NCBI GenBank assembly: GCA_020217115.1
Contig: JAIWOA010000072.1
Coordinates: 1-14,059, forward strand
Reading direction: 5' to 3'
Source of the DNA: Calditerrivibrio sp.
GTDB lineage: Bacteria > Chrysiogenota > Deferribacteres > Deferribacterales > Calditerrivibrionaceae
Length of the DNA stretch: 14,059 nt
Shown: one piece after another, positions 6,734-14,059 of the stretch
Layout: the number at the start of each line of letters is the position of its first letter
Numbering within the stretch: the stretch's first letter is position 1
Made by a program: the position numbers and the translations under genes
The notes under the pieces: generated by a model
Told to the model about the DNA's origin: nothing
Databases searched by the model: none
The model's input: only the letters and a program-made list of their open reading frames with translations

Positions 6734-8965
6734 TCAACCCATCACTTTTCTTATTGTCGTTTTATGTATATATTTTGGGATATCCAGAGGCATATCTATA
6801 ACCAGTTTTTTATTGTAAGTAACATTGATATTTCTACCTGAAGTAACACCTATCTTTGAAAATGGCAAGCTATACTTTTTGAGTAATTTTTCAAAATGTT
6901 TTACTGAAACTTTATCCACCTCAGTAATAACAACTCCTTGTGACTCGCTAAACAGAAAACTGTCACACCTTGAATCACCCTTAAAACTAACAACTGCACC
7001 AATATCATTTTTAAAGCTCATCTCAGTGATCGCAACAACTAAACCACCCTCAGAAACATCATGGGCTGACAGAATAAGTTTCTTGCTCACAGCATCCACC
7101 ATGAAATCTATTAGATCTTTTTCATAATAAAGATCGATCTCCGGCACCTTACCACAGACAGTACCATGAATGTGATATAGATACTCACTTCCACCTATTT
7201 CAGATCTATTGCTCCCAATCATATATAAAACAGATTCAAACTGTTTAAAATATGATGTAATAACCTTATCTGCATCATCTATAGCACCAACAGCAACCAC
7301 AGTGGGAGTTGGGTATACCCCTTTTCCGTCAGTCTCATTGTAAAAGCTCACATTACCACTAACTACAGGAGTATCAAGGCGCTTGCAGGCACTAACCATT
7401 CCATCAACAGCATTTACAAACTGCCACATAATTTCAGGTTTTTCAGGATTACCAAAATTTAGACAATCTGTTATAGCAAGAGGTCTTGCACCACTCATAG
7501 CAACATTTCTACAGGCCTCAACAACTGCCTGCATACCACCCAGAAAAGGATCCAAATAGCAGTATCTACTGTTACAATCTGAGGAGAGGGCAATACCTTT
7601 TTTAGAACCTTTAATTCGTATGACAGATGCATCTGAACCGGGTAAAACTATTGTATTTGTCTGAACCATATGATCGTACTGTTCATAAATATACTCTTTT
7701 GAAGCTATATTGGGAGACTCAAACATCTTCATTAAAATATCGTTGTAATTTTTAGGTTCTGGAATAGAAGATATATCAAATTTACGAACATTATCAATAT
7801 AATCTGGCTTACTGTAAGGTCTATCGTAAACAGGTGCCCTATCTGACAAAGGTGCTGCCTCAAGACAGGCTACCTCCTCACCCTCCCAAAATAGTCTTAC
7901 ATATCCATCATCTACAACTTCACCAATAACTTCAGCATCCAGATCCCATTTTTCAAAAACAGCCTTTATCTTCTTTTCAAACTTTTTCTTTGCAACAATT
8001 AGCATCCTTTCCTGAGATTCTGACAACATAATCTCATAGGGGGTCATATCTTTTTCCCTCACTGGGACCTTATCAAGATACAATCTGACACCACTACCTG
8101 CTCTGGAGGCCATTTCAAAGGATGAGCTTGTTAAACCAGCTGCACCCATATCCTGGATACCTACAATATAATTATTTTCCATCAATTCAAGGCAAGCCTC
8201 CAATAAGAGCTTCTCCTTAAAGGGATCACCTATCTGAACATTCGGTCTCTTAGATAGATCATCAGAAGAAAACTCCTCACTGGCCATTGTAGCACCATGA
8301 ATCCCATCCCTTCCTGTTTTAGCACCAACATAAATAATAAGATTCCCCACACCTTCAGCCTTTGCATAGAATATCTTATCCTTTTTAACCAGTCCAAGGG
8401 CAAAAGCATTGACAATGGGATTTTTCTGATAACATTCATTAAAAAAGGTCTCACCACCCACTGTAGGAACCCCAAAACAGTTTCCATAACCAGCAATACC
8501 AGCCACTACACCTTCAAAAATATGTTTTGTTTCATTATTATCCAGTTTACCAAAACGAAGAGAATTCATAGCTGCTACAGGTCTTGCACCCATAGTAAAG
8601 ACATCCCTCAAAATTCCACCCACACCTGTTGCTGCCCCCTGATAAGGTTCTATATATGATGGGTGGTTATGACTTTCTATCTTAAAACATGCACATATAT
8701 CACCATCAATCTCTATAATGCCAGCATTTTCACCAGGTCCTTGAACAACCCATGGGGCCGATGTAGGGAATTTTTTCAAATGAATCTTACTACTTTTGTA
8801 GCTACAATGTTCACTCCACATTGCAGAAATGATCCCCAGCTCAATGTAATTAGGGGTTCTACCCAGAATCTTCTTTGCCATTTCAAACTCATCAGGTTTC
8901 AAACCCATAGATTTTGCAGCTTCAAGATCTACTTCTGGATACCTGAATTTATCGTAAACACTCAT
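6734..8965 (-). CDS. purL: Phosphoribosylformylglycinamidine synthase, small PurL subunit
   Basis: PurL is the ATP-dependent synthetase subunit that converts FGAR to FGAM using ammonia channelled from PurQ, with PurS bridging the two. At 743 residues it is the small form, not the ~1,300-residue fused enzyme of E. coli. Visible motifs are [12 protein letters not shown] (H53), [13 protein letters not shown] (H99, H101), [41 protein letters not shown], and in the second half [49 protein letters not shown] and SAHDVSEGG. The duplicated AIRS-kinase halves are complete. Its ATG overlaps the purQ stop (ATGA), and its own TGA is followed two bases later by the preferred purF start, which suggests coupled translation of the complex. 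Confidence 0.98.
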   Translation of the reverse strand: MSVYDKFRYPEVDLEAAKSMGLKPDEFEMAKKILGRTPNYIELGIISAMWSEHCSYKSSKIHLKKFPTSAPWVVQGPGENAGIIEIDGDICACFKIESHNHPSYIEPYQGAATGVGGILRDVFTMGARPVAAMNSLRFGKLDNNETKHIFEGVVAGIAGYGNCFGVPTVGGETFFNECYQKNPIVNAFALGLVKKDKIFYAKAEGVGNLIIYVGAKTGRDGIHGATMASEEFSSDDLSKRPNVQIGDPFKEKLLLEACLELMENNYIVGIQDMGAAGLTSSSFEMASRAGSGVRLYLDKVPVREKDMTPYEIMLSESQERMLIVAKKKFEKKIKAVFEKWDLDAEVIGEVVDDGYVRLFWEGEEVACLEAAPLSDRAPVYDRPYSKPDYIDNVRKFDISSIPEPKNYNDILMKMFESPNIASKEYIYEQYDHMVQTNTIVLPGSDASVIRIKGSKKGIALSSDCNSRYCYLDPFLGGMQAVVEACRNVAMSGARPLAITDCLNFGNPEKPEIMWQFVNAVDGMVSACKRLDTPVVSGNVSFYNETDGKGVYPTPTVVAVGAIDDADKVITSYFKQFESVLYMIGSNRSEIGGSEYLYHIHGTVCGKVPEIDLYYEKDLIDFMVDAVSKKLILSAHDVSEGGLVVAITEMSFKNDIGAVVSFKGDSRCDSFLFSESQGVVITEVDKVSVKHFEKLLKKYSLPFSKIGVTSGRNINVTYNKKLVIDMPLDIPKYIHKTTIRKVMG

Positions 8966-9663
8966 ATGCCACCCTTTTGAATATAGTTTCTAACAGATTT
9001 AAAAATATGAACACCATCAAAGGAGCCAAGCTGACTTTCCGAAGCTCTTTCAGGATGGGGCATCATTCCCAACACATTTCTATTTTTATTCATAATTCCA
9101 GCTATATTATATAAAGATCCATTTGGATTAGATTCATCATCAACAATACCTGAACCTGAACAATACCTGAAAAGTATCTGACTATTCTCCTTCAATTCAT
9201 TAAATCCAGCTTCATCAATAAAATAATTGCCATCCATATGTGCAATAGGGATATTTAAAACCTCACCATTTGTATAATATGAAGTAAAAGGTGAATTTAT
9301 ATCCTCTACACTTACATTGACATGCTTACATATAAATTTAAGATTTTTATTTCTCATTAATGCACCAGGTAATAACCCGGTCTCCGTTAGAATCTGAAAA
9401 CCATTGCATATACCTATAATCAATCCGCCACTTTCCCCATATTTTATAATTGAATCCATAATTGGAGACTTACTCGCTATAGCTCCACACCTTAGGTAAT
9501 CACCAAAAGAGAAACCACCAGGAATAACTATCAGATCATATTTTTTTAGTTTTTTATCCTTGTGCCATATATATTCTGTATCGAAACCAACAATCTCTTT
9601 CAAAACATAATGACAATCCTGATCACAATTTGAACCAGGAAAAACAACCACACCGGCTCTCAT
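8962..9663 (-). CDS. purQ: FGAM synthase glutaminase subunit
   Basis: PurQ hydrolyses glutamine and hands ammonia to PurL. The 233-residue protein begins [16 protein letters not shown], as the family does. The class I amidotransferase nucleophile is C86 in GICNGFQIL, after [10 protein letters not shown]; the other triad members are H203 and E205 in MMPHPER. Its ATG shares one base with the purS stop (TAATG), and its stop overlaps the purL start, so purS, purQ and purL are read as one tightly coupled unit in the order used by many bacteria with the three-subunit enzyme. Confidence 0.97.
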   Translation of the reverse strand: MRAGVVVFPGSNCDQDCHYVLKEIVGFDTEYIWHKDKKLKKYDLIVIPGGFSFGDYLRCGAIASKSPIMDSIIKYGESGGLIIGICNGFQILTETGLLPGALMRNKNLKFICKHVNVSVEDINSPFTSYYTNGEVLNIPIAHMDGNYFIDEAGFNELKENSQILFRYCSGSGIVDDESNPNGSLYNIAGIMNKNRNVLGMMPHPERASESQLGSFDGVHIFKSVRNYIQKGGI

Positions 9664-9905
9664 TATTTATCACCAATATACTTTATTTCGTATTCTTCAA
9701 TAATTGGATTAACAAGGAGCTTCTCTGTTAATTCCCTGACCTTTTCATCATACTTCCTTACTTTATCAAATTCAAGTTCTATAACCTTTCCAACCCTGAC
9801 ATCCTTTACAAAATCATAACCAAGCTTATCAAGGGAACCAAGCACAGCTTGACCTTGAGGATCTAAAACTACGCTCTTAAGTTTGACAGTAACAATAGCC
9901 TTCAT
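9663..9905 (-). CDS. purS: FGAM synthase bridging subunit
   Basis: PurS is a small non-catalytic subunit that holds PurQ against PurL in the FGAM synthase complex. The 80-residue product has the usual pattern: a strand starting MKAIVTVKLKSVVLDPQGQA, then LGYDFVKDVRVGKVIELEF, and a final helix and strand with EKLLVNPIIEEYEI. The ATG at 9905 has GGAGAGAT a few bases upstream. It is the first gene after the only sizeable gap in the minus-strand block, and a likely promoter lies in that gap, so it probably opens the purine transcript. Confidence 0.96.
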   Translation of the reverse strand: MKAIVTVKLKSVVLDPQGQAVLGSLDKLGYDFVKDVRVGKVIELEFDKVRKYDEKVRELTEKLLVNPIIEEYEIKYIGDK

Positions 9906-9940
9906 CTGTATCTCTCCATGTCTAAATTTTTAGAAGATTC

Positions 9941-9969
9941 GATATAGCATACAAAAAAAATATTGTCAT
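9941..9969 (-). promoter_or_regulatory. Probable sigma-70 promoter for purS-purQ-purL-purF
   Basis: On the minus strand ATGACA (9969-9964; five of six to TTGACA) and TATATC (9946-9941; four of six to TATAAT) are 17 nt apart, and TG-C before the -10 makes an extended -10 element. The spacer holds a run of eight T. Transcription would start near 9934, about 30 nt before the purS ATG, leaving no room for a riboswitch. I see no clear terminator after pepA, so some read-through is possible. Confidence 0.5.
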
Positions 9970-9984
9970 TAAAAAATCAATTCT

Positions 9985-11460
9985 TCAGGATGAAAAGTTA
10001 CACTTTATGAAATTATACAAAGATCTTATACCGTATCCAGAACCTCCTTCACCAAAGACAGGATGATTATCTTCAATGAAAGCTGGACCCGCAATATCTA
10101 TATGTATCCAGGGAGAGTTGCCAACAAACTCTTGAAGGAAAAGTGCCCCCATAATTGCACCTGCCTCAGTTCTTTTCTTTGAAATATTTTGTAAATCGGC
10201 AATCTTACTTTTTAATCTATCTTTATATTTAGCATATAATGGTAATCTGCATATATCCTCATAATTATCAACAAAAGACTTTTCAAGTTTACATGCGTAG
10301 TTGTCATCATTGGAAAAATACCCAGCTATATTCGAACCCAGAGCAACCACACAGGCACCTGTAAGAGTAGCCATATCTATTATAAGAGATGGATTTTCTT
10401 TCAATGCCATAGATAGAGAATCTGCAAGAACAAGCCTTCCCTCTGCATCTGTATTCAGAACTTCAACGGTTTTCCCACTAAAGGATCTGATAATGTCACC
10501 AGGTCTATAGGCAGTTGCACCTATTGTATTTTCCACAAGAGGTAAAAAAGCAGTAACATTGACTGGCAAAGAGCTTTCTGATATAGATTTCATTATTGCA
10601 TAAACTGATGCAGCTCCAGACATATCCGATTTCATTGTTTCAATGCTACCAGTTGGTTTTAAATTTGTGCCACCAGAATCAAAGGTTACACCCTTCCCTA
10701 CTAAAACAATTTTATCTTTAGACTCAGGTTTCCCTTCGTAATCTATCCTTACCAGACATGGTTTATGTTCACTTCCATTTCCTACAGCATAGATCAAATT
10801 CAATCCATTTTCCTTTATATCCCCATGGTATAAAACATTAATATTCAATTTATCATTGGAATTCCCCTTTATGAAGCTGGCAAAGTTATGTGGAGTTAAA
10901 TCATTTGGAGGGGTATTTATAAGATCACGAGCCATATATATATTTTTAAAAAGTATATTCATCTCATCTACAATTCCTGACTTTAATGAAAAATCATAAA
11001 ATTTTTCCGATATAGAGATTTCAATACCATCATGCTTCTGATTACCCTCTTTATACTTATCAAAGGTATAAAGCCCATAAAGCATCCCTTCAAAAAATGC
11101 TCTGGAAAACCTGTAACTATTTTTTGATTTATATAGAGCTTCAATCTCAGTGTAATCTATCGATTTCAACTCTTTCTTATCCAGAGAATTTATAGTTTTT
11201 CTTCCCAATTCGGCAACAGAGAAAAGATCTGGCTCATCCTCTGGTAAAACTAAAAATATAAAATTAATAAGATCCCCATTCTTAAAAATGGAGATCTTTT
11301 TTACATCACCTACTTTTAATTCCTCAAGATTTATATGTTTAACAACTTTTTTTATTTTATCATTCGGTATTTTAAATTCAATAGATTGCCCAGACTTTAC
11401 AAGTGGAACTATTCTGTTTAGACGATAAAGATCTCTTATTCTTCTTACAATATTTAGCAT
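9985..11460 (-). CDS. pepA: Leucyl aminopeptidase, M17 family
   Basis: This cytoplasmic two-metal aminopeptidase removes N-terminal residues from peptides and aids peptide turnover; in E. coli PepA also binds DNA, which cannot be inferred here. The 491 residues comprise a variable N-terminal domain and a conserved catalytic domain. Metal ligands by alignment to E. coli are K256, D261, D279, D338 and E340; catalytic residues are K268 and R342. They lie in GKGVTFDSGGTNLKP, MKSDMSGAA and the signature NTDAEGRL, with exactly the E. coli spacing. PWIHIDIAGPAF closes the active-site region. The ATG at 11460 has AGGAGAT just upstream, overlapping the stop of the preceding gene, 9 nt away. There is no signal peptide, which fits a cytoplasmic enzyme even though its upstream neighbour is exported. 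Confidence 0.95.
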   Translation of the reverse strand: MLNIVRRIRDLYRLNRIVPLVKSGQSIEFKIPNDKIKKVVKHINLEELKVGDVKKISIFKNGDLINFIFLVLPEDEPDLFSVAELGRKTINSLDKKELKSIDYTEIEALYKSKNSYRFSRAFFEGMLYGLYTFDKYKEGNQKHDGIEISISEKFYDFSLKSGIVDEMNILFKNIYMARDLINTPPNDLTPHNFASFIKGNSNDKLNINVLYHGDIKENGLNLIYAVGNGSEHKPCLVRIDYEGKPESKDKIVLVGKGVTFDSGGTNLKPTGSIETMKSDMSGAASVYAIMKSISESSLPVNVTAFLPLVENTIGATAYRPGDIIRSFSGKTVEVLNTDAEGRLVLADSLSMALKENPSLIIDMATLTGACVVALGSNIAGYFSNDDNYACKLEKSFVDNYEDICRLPLYAKYKDRLKSKIADLQNISKKRTEAGAIMGALFLQEFVGNSPWIHIDIAGPAFIEDNHPVFGEGGSGYGIRSLYNFIKCNFSS

Positions 11461-11469
11461 TAAAATCTC

Positions 11470-11856
11470 CTATTTTTTCTTCTCAAGCTCATTCAGCAAA
11501 GCAATACTATCATCTAACAATGCAGATTTTGGAAATTTAAGTGTAAACTCCTTCAATAACCTTTTCCCTTCTAAATAATCACCCTTTTCTATGAAATCTA
11601 AGGATAATTTGAACATTTTTATCTCATCATCCGTTACCTCATCTTTTCCAGCCCAGTAAAGCTCATCCTTGTTAACCTGCTCTGTAGCCTTTGCACCTGC
11701 TACAACAGTCTTACTTTTTTCCCTGACCCCTTTAATCTTTTCAAGATTATCAATTTTAGCTTTTGATCTACTCAAAAGATCCGCTGTTTCTGAAAAAAGA
11801 TTGGCAGAAAAAGATAAAGATACAACCAAAATTAGTAAAAAGATATACTTAAACAT
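11470..11856 (-). CDS. Small exported helical protein with TPR-like tail
   Basis: I do not recognise a named family. The 128-residue product begins with a clear signal peptide (MFKYIFLLILVVSLSFSA, probable cleavage near residues 17-19, no lipobox cysteine), so it should reach the periplasm. Residues about 20-60 are charged and helical and may form a short coiled coil. Residues about 75-125 (MFKLSLDFIEKGDYLEGKRL, then EFTLKFPKSALLDDSIALL) look like one and a half TPR units of the YbgF/CpoB sort, with the typical K-F-P-x-S/D turn. The ATG at 11856 has a perfect AGGAGG 5 nt upstream. It lies 13 nt after the transglutaminase-like/TPR gene and 9 nt before pepA. A periplasmic partner of the upstream protein is an inference from position. 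Confidence 0.85.
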   Translation of the reverse strand: MFKYIFLLILVVSLSFSANLFSETADLLSRSKAKIDNLEKIKGVREKSKTVVAGAKATEQVNKDELYWAGKDEVTDDEIKMFKLSLDFIEKGDYLEGKRLLKEFTLKFPKSALLDDSIALLNELEKKK

Positions 11857-11869
11857 AATAACCTCCTAA

Positions 11870-14059
11870 TTATTTAGAGTCCTTTATTTTCTTTTCCCAC
11901 AAAGAATAGTTCTCTGAATCGTTTAGCTTCAGATATGTATTCAAAATATTCTGTACATAGACAGAGCTACCTGTAAGATTAAAAGCTTTCTTGTAATACT
12001 CCAGAGCTTCTCGATATTTTTTGATGGTAAAATAAAGATTACCAGTATCGTTAAGAAATTGTGCCGTTTTATGACCCTGCTTTTCTATTATTGATGACAC
12101 ATAAAGGGCATCATCTATTAGTCCATCTAAAAACATTCTATACAATGTATTTTCTGGCTTTATTTTATTAGCTTTAACATAATTGATAATTTCAAGATCT
12201 CTACTTTTTTTAACCTCTTGTAGAGAATTATTGTAGTTTGATTGGTAATTAAACGGTAGGGAAAATGATATCTTTTCAAGCTCAAATGTTGGTGGTTTAT
12301 AAATCTCCCAACCCTTATCTGTTGTAGTAATTGTTAAATTTTTATTGTAGTGTTTATTATAGAGATTTAGCCCCTGTTTCCATGAATCCATGAAGCTTGA
12401 CTTTAATAAAGTAGTTTCTATAGGTAGATAAAGCCTATTCTCATATTCTATAAAATCAGACTTTTTTAAACCATATGTAGCTACCTCCGATGGACTTATA
12501 CCTATATCAAACATAACAAAAATATGACCGGGAATATCAACAAATGCAGTCTTCACCCCAAGCCCCTCAAGCAGTGATGCAACCAACGCAACAAGATCGT
12601 CACAATCTCCGGTTTTTCTCTTAAGGGTATCAGAAGGGTACTGAACATAGTCAATGACCTCAACCTTATTGGATACTGAAGAATAAGGGCTGTTAGGATC
12701 CTGCTGATAGTTTATACCGTATGTTTTTAAAAATTCAAACACACCTATACCATAGGAGATATTGCTTGTAATTATCTTGTAGTTAATATTATTGGCTATC
12801 ATCCTTGTGAGATCTAAAACATTTGGATCTCTTGGAGTAATAAATGTAGCAAGTTTCCTCTTATCATCCCATACGAGAGCGTTCTTTTCATATATATTTA
12901 ATGATGCCACTGCCTTTGTTTCATTCTGCACACCATCAATTACATAAACAACTTTAATTTCCCCCTGATATTTACTATTTTCTGTCATATCAAGAATTTT
13001 ATTGTTAAAGACTGCTCTGACTTTTCCAACATAAATCTGTTGAGGATCAATATTTTCAGCAACAAACTCAGAGGGAAAATCCATTAAACCCTTTATGAAA
13101 AATGAATATTTCACCCCTTTCAATGCTTTTTTCGTATTATTTTTTATGGCAATTTCAAGTATAGTTTGTTCTGCATAGCTTTTATACTGATTGGCAAAGA
13201 TTGGATAATCTTTTAAAACAGTTAACATAACTGGAGATTGGGTCTTTTCACTTAAATATTTTGCCTTAGCCTTTATTCTACTATCATCTAAAGCAAGATC
13301 CCTTTCAAAGGTCAATATATTTCTCTCAAATTTATCTTTTATCTTTACTAAAGCATCTTTAAATGCTTCATTCTTACCATCTTCTTCATTTACATGATAA
13401 GCGGTTCCACCATCTGTTATGATGGCATAATCTCTATCTAAAAATACATTACCAAGTCTTATCTCTATATTACTACTAAAAAGATTTAGACTTGATCCAA
13501 GCTTGCTCTGCAGCTGTTTAGAGCTGGATTTTAAAAGAACTAATAAATCTATCATCTGATCCTTTGCTCTACTGTAGTATGGAGAAATATCGCAAACATC
13601 ATATTTCAAATCAACAAAATCGAATTTGTGTTTTCTTATTATGTTTCTTATTTCATCCGTAACAAAATTTGCATCACAACTAACAAGACCTATTTTAGTC
13701 TCCTTCTTATCACTACCTATGATACCAAAAGCTACAAGATCATCCTTAACCTGCTTGTAATCAACAGCATATAGAAAATATACAGAAGAGCTTATATCGG
13801 AATCTATCTTGCTAAAGGGGTATATTGCAGGAACATATTTTTTTGAATTAATGAGGATCTTTTTGTCAATTTCAACAAGTTTGTTTCTATCGATCTGTGG
13901 AACCATCTCCTCAATTACATCCCTTAAGACTTTAGTTTCAAGTCTTTTGGCCAGTAACTGTTCAATATTATCAGTTTTCTGGATGGCTGAATATTTCATT
14001 TCAGCTATCTGGAGTTTAAATCTTGATTTTTCATCTTTTGAAAAATAATTATTGAGAAT
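11870..14059 (-). CDS. Transglutaminase-like domain protein with C-terminal TPRs (5' end outside window)
   Basis: The frame is open to the right edge: 20 more codons without a stop precede the ATG at 13999, so that ATG is probably internal and at least 729 residues are coded. Numbering from that ATG, 1-260 is mixed alpha/beta of unknown type, 265-385 is beta-rich and may be an Ig-like module, and about 400-535 is a transglutaminase/papain-like domain: C466 in KTGDCDDLVALVASLLEGLG, H492 in PGHIFVMFD and E528 in YLPIETT as the likely triad. Residues about 625-705 form two to three TPR units (FTIKKYREALEYYKKAF). Related proteins act in the envelope as proteases or peptide-modifying enzymes, but the substrate is unknown. 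No signal peptide is visible because the N-terminus is missing. Its neighbour is a small exported protein. Confidence 0.88.
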   Translation of the reverse strand: MLNNYFSKDEKSRFKLQIAEMKYSAIQKTDNIEQLLAKRLETKVLRDVIEEMVPQIDRNKLVEIDKKILINSKKYVPAIYPFSKIDSDISSSVYFLYAVDYKQVKDDLVAFGIIGSDKKETKIGLVSCDANFVTDEIRNIIRKHKFDFVDLKYDVCDISPYYSRAKDQMIDLLVLLKSSSKQLQSKLGSSLNLFSSNIEIRLGNVFLDRDYAIITDGGTAYHVNEEDGKNEAFKDALVKIKDKFERNILTFERDLALDDSRIKAKAKYLSEKTQSPVMLTVLKDYPIFANQYKSYAEQTILEIAIKNNTKKALKGVKYSFFIKGLMDFPSEFVAENIDPQQIYVGKVRAVFNNKILDMTENSKYQGEIKVVYVIDGVQNETKAVASLNIYEKNALVWDDKRKLATFITPRDPNVLDLTRMIANNINYKIITSNISYGIGVFEFLKTYGINYQQDPNSPYSSVSNKVEVIDYVQYPSDTLKRKTGDCDDLVALVASLLEGLGVKTAFVDIPGHIFVMFDIGISPSEVATYGLKKSDFIEYENRLYLPIETTLLKSSFMDSWKQGLNLYNKHYNKNLTITTTDKGWEIYKPPTFELEKISFSLPFNYQSNYNNSLQEVKKSRDLEIINYVKANKIKPENTLYRMFLDGLIDDALYVSSIIEKQGHKTAQFLNDTGNLYFTIKKYREALEYYKKAFNLTGSSVYVQNILNTYLKLNDSENYSLWEKKIKDSK

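Noticed and set aside
8297..8980. Two plus-strand open frames of 120 and 105 codons opposite purL
   Set aside because: They mirror strongly conserved purL codons; the translations are rich in Cys, Thr, Ser and His as expected of antisense frames.
9906..9984. Purine riboswitch ahead of purS
   Set aside because: The gap is 79 nt and the likely leader about 30 nt, too short for the aptamer, and I see none of its conserved paired segments.
13999..14001. ATG at 13999 as the true start of the transglutaminase-like gene
   Set aside because: Twenty sense codons continue upstream without a stop to the window edge, no ribosome site precedes the ATG, and the protein lacks an N-terminal signal there.
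1..14059. CRISPR array, insertion sequence, tRNA or phage remnants
   Set aside because: No regularly spaced repeats, transposase, terminal inverted repeats or cloverleaf sequence was seen; nearly all bases belong to housekeeping-type genes.

Overview
The window is AT-rich, tightly packed bacterial DNA with two convergent gene blocks. LpxK indicates a Gram-negative cell that makes lipid A. The PurS/PurQ/small-PurL form of FGAM synthase, a Bacillus-type PurF with [4Fe-4S] ligands, the 88-residue conserved orphan and the protein sequences overall suggest a member of the Deferribacterota (Calditerrivibrio/Deferribacter-like). That placement is inference from general resemblance, not from a marker gene.

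Plus-strand block (1-4065): the 3' end of valS (valyl-tRNA synthetase), nadC (NAD biosynthesis), a short conserved gene of unknown function, trxB (thioredoxin reductase) and rsmI (16S rRNA 2'-O-methyltransferase). The first four are spaced like one operon. A stem-loop lies in the 45 nt before rsmI.

Minus-strand block, read from 14059 down to 4070: a transglutaminase-like/TPR protein that runs off the right edge, a small exported helical protein, pepA (leucyl aminopeptidase), then a probable promoter and purS-purQ-purL-purF. PurS, PurQ and PurL form the FGAM synthase (step 4 of purine synthesis) and PurF catalyses step 1. After purF comes a 118-codon gene with an in-frame UGA at codon 19, then lpxK (lipid A 4'-kinase). 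The two blocks meet tail to tail with only 4 bp between the rsmI and lpxK stop codons.

The main discovery is in the apparently gene-free stretch 4970-5348. On the minus strand it encodes a small thioredoxin-fold-like protein whose reading frame is interrupted only by TGA at codon 19, in the position expected for a redox-active cysteine. A hairpin with a C-AGGUU-G apex, much like the E. coli fdhF SECIS loop, follows at the right distance. A Shine-Dalgarno sequence precedes the ATG, and the 99 codons after the UGA contain no ATG, GTG or TTG start of their own. At least five neighbouring genes end at TGA, so UGA is a normal stop here. I interpret this gene as an unannotated selenoprotein read by selenocysteine insertion; proof needs homologues and selA/selB/selC elsewhere in the genome.

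No tRNA, rRNA, CRISPR array, insertion sequence or phage gene was seen.
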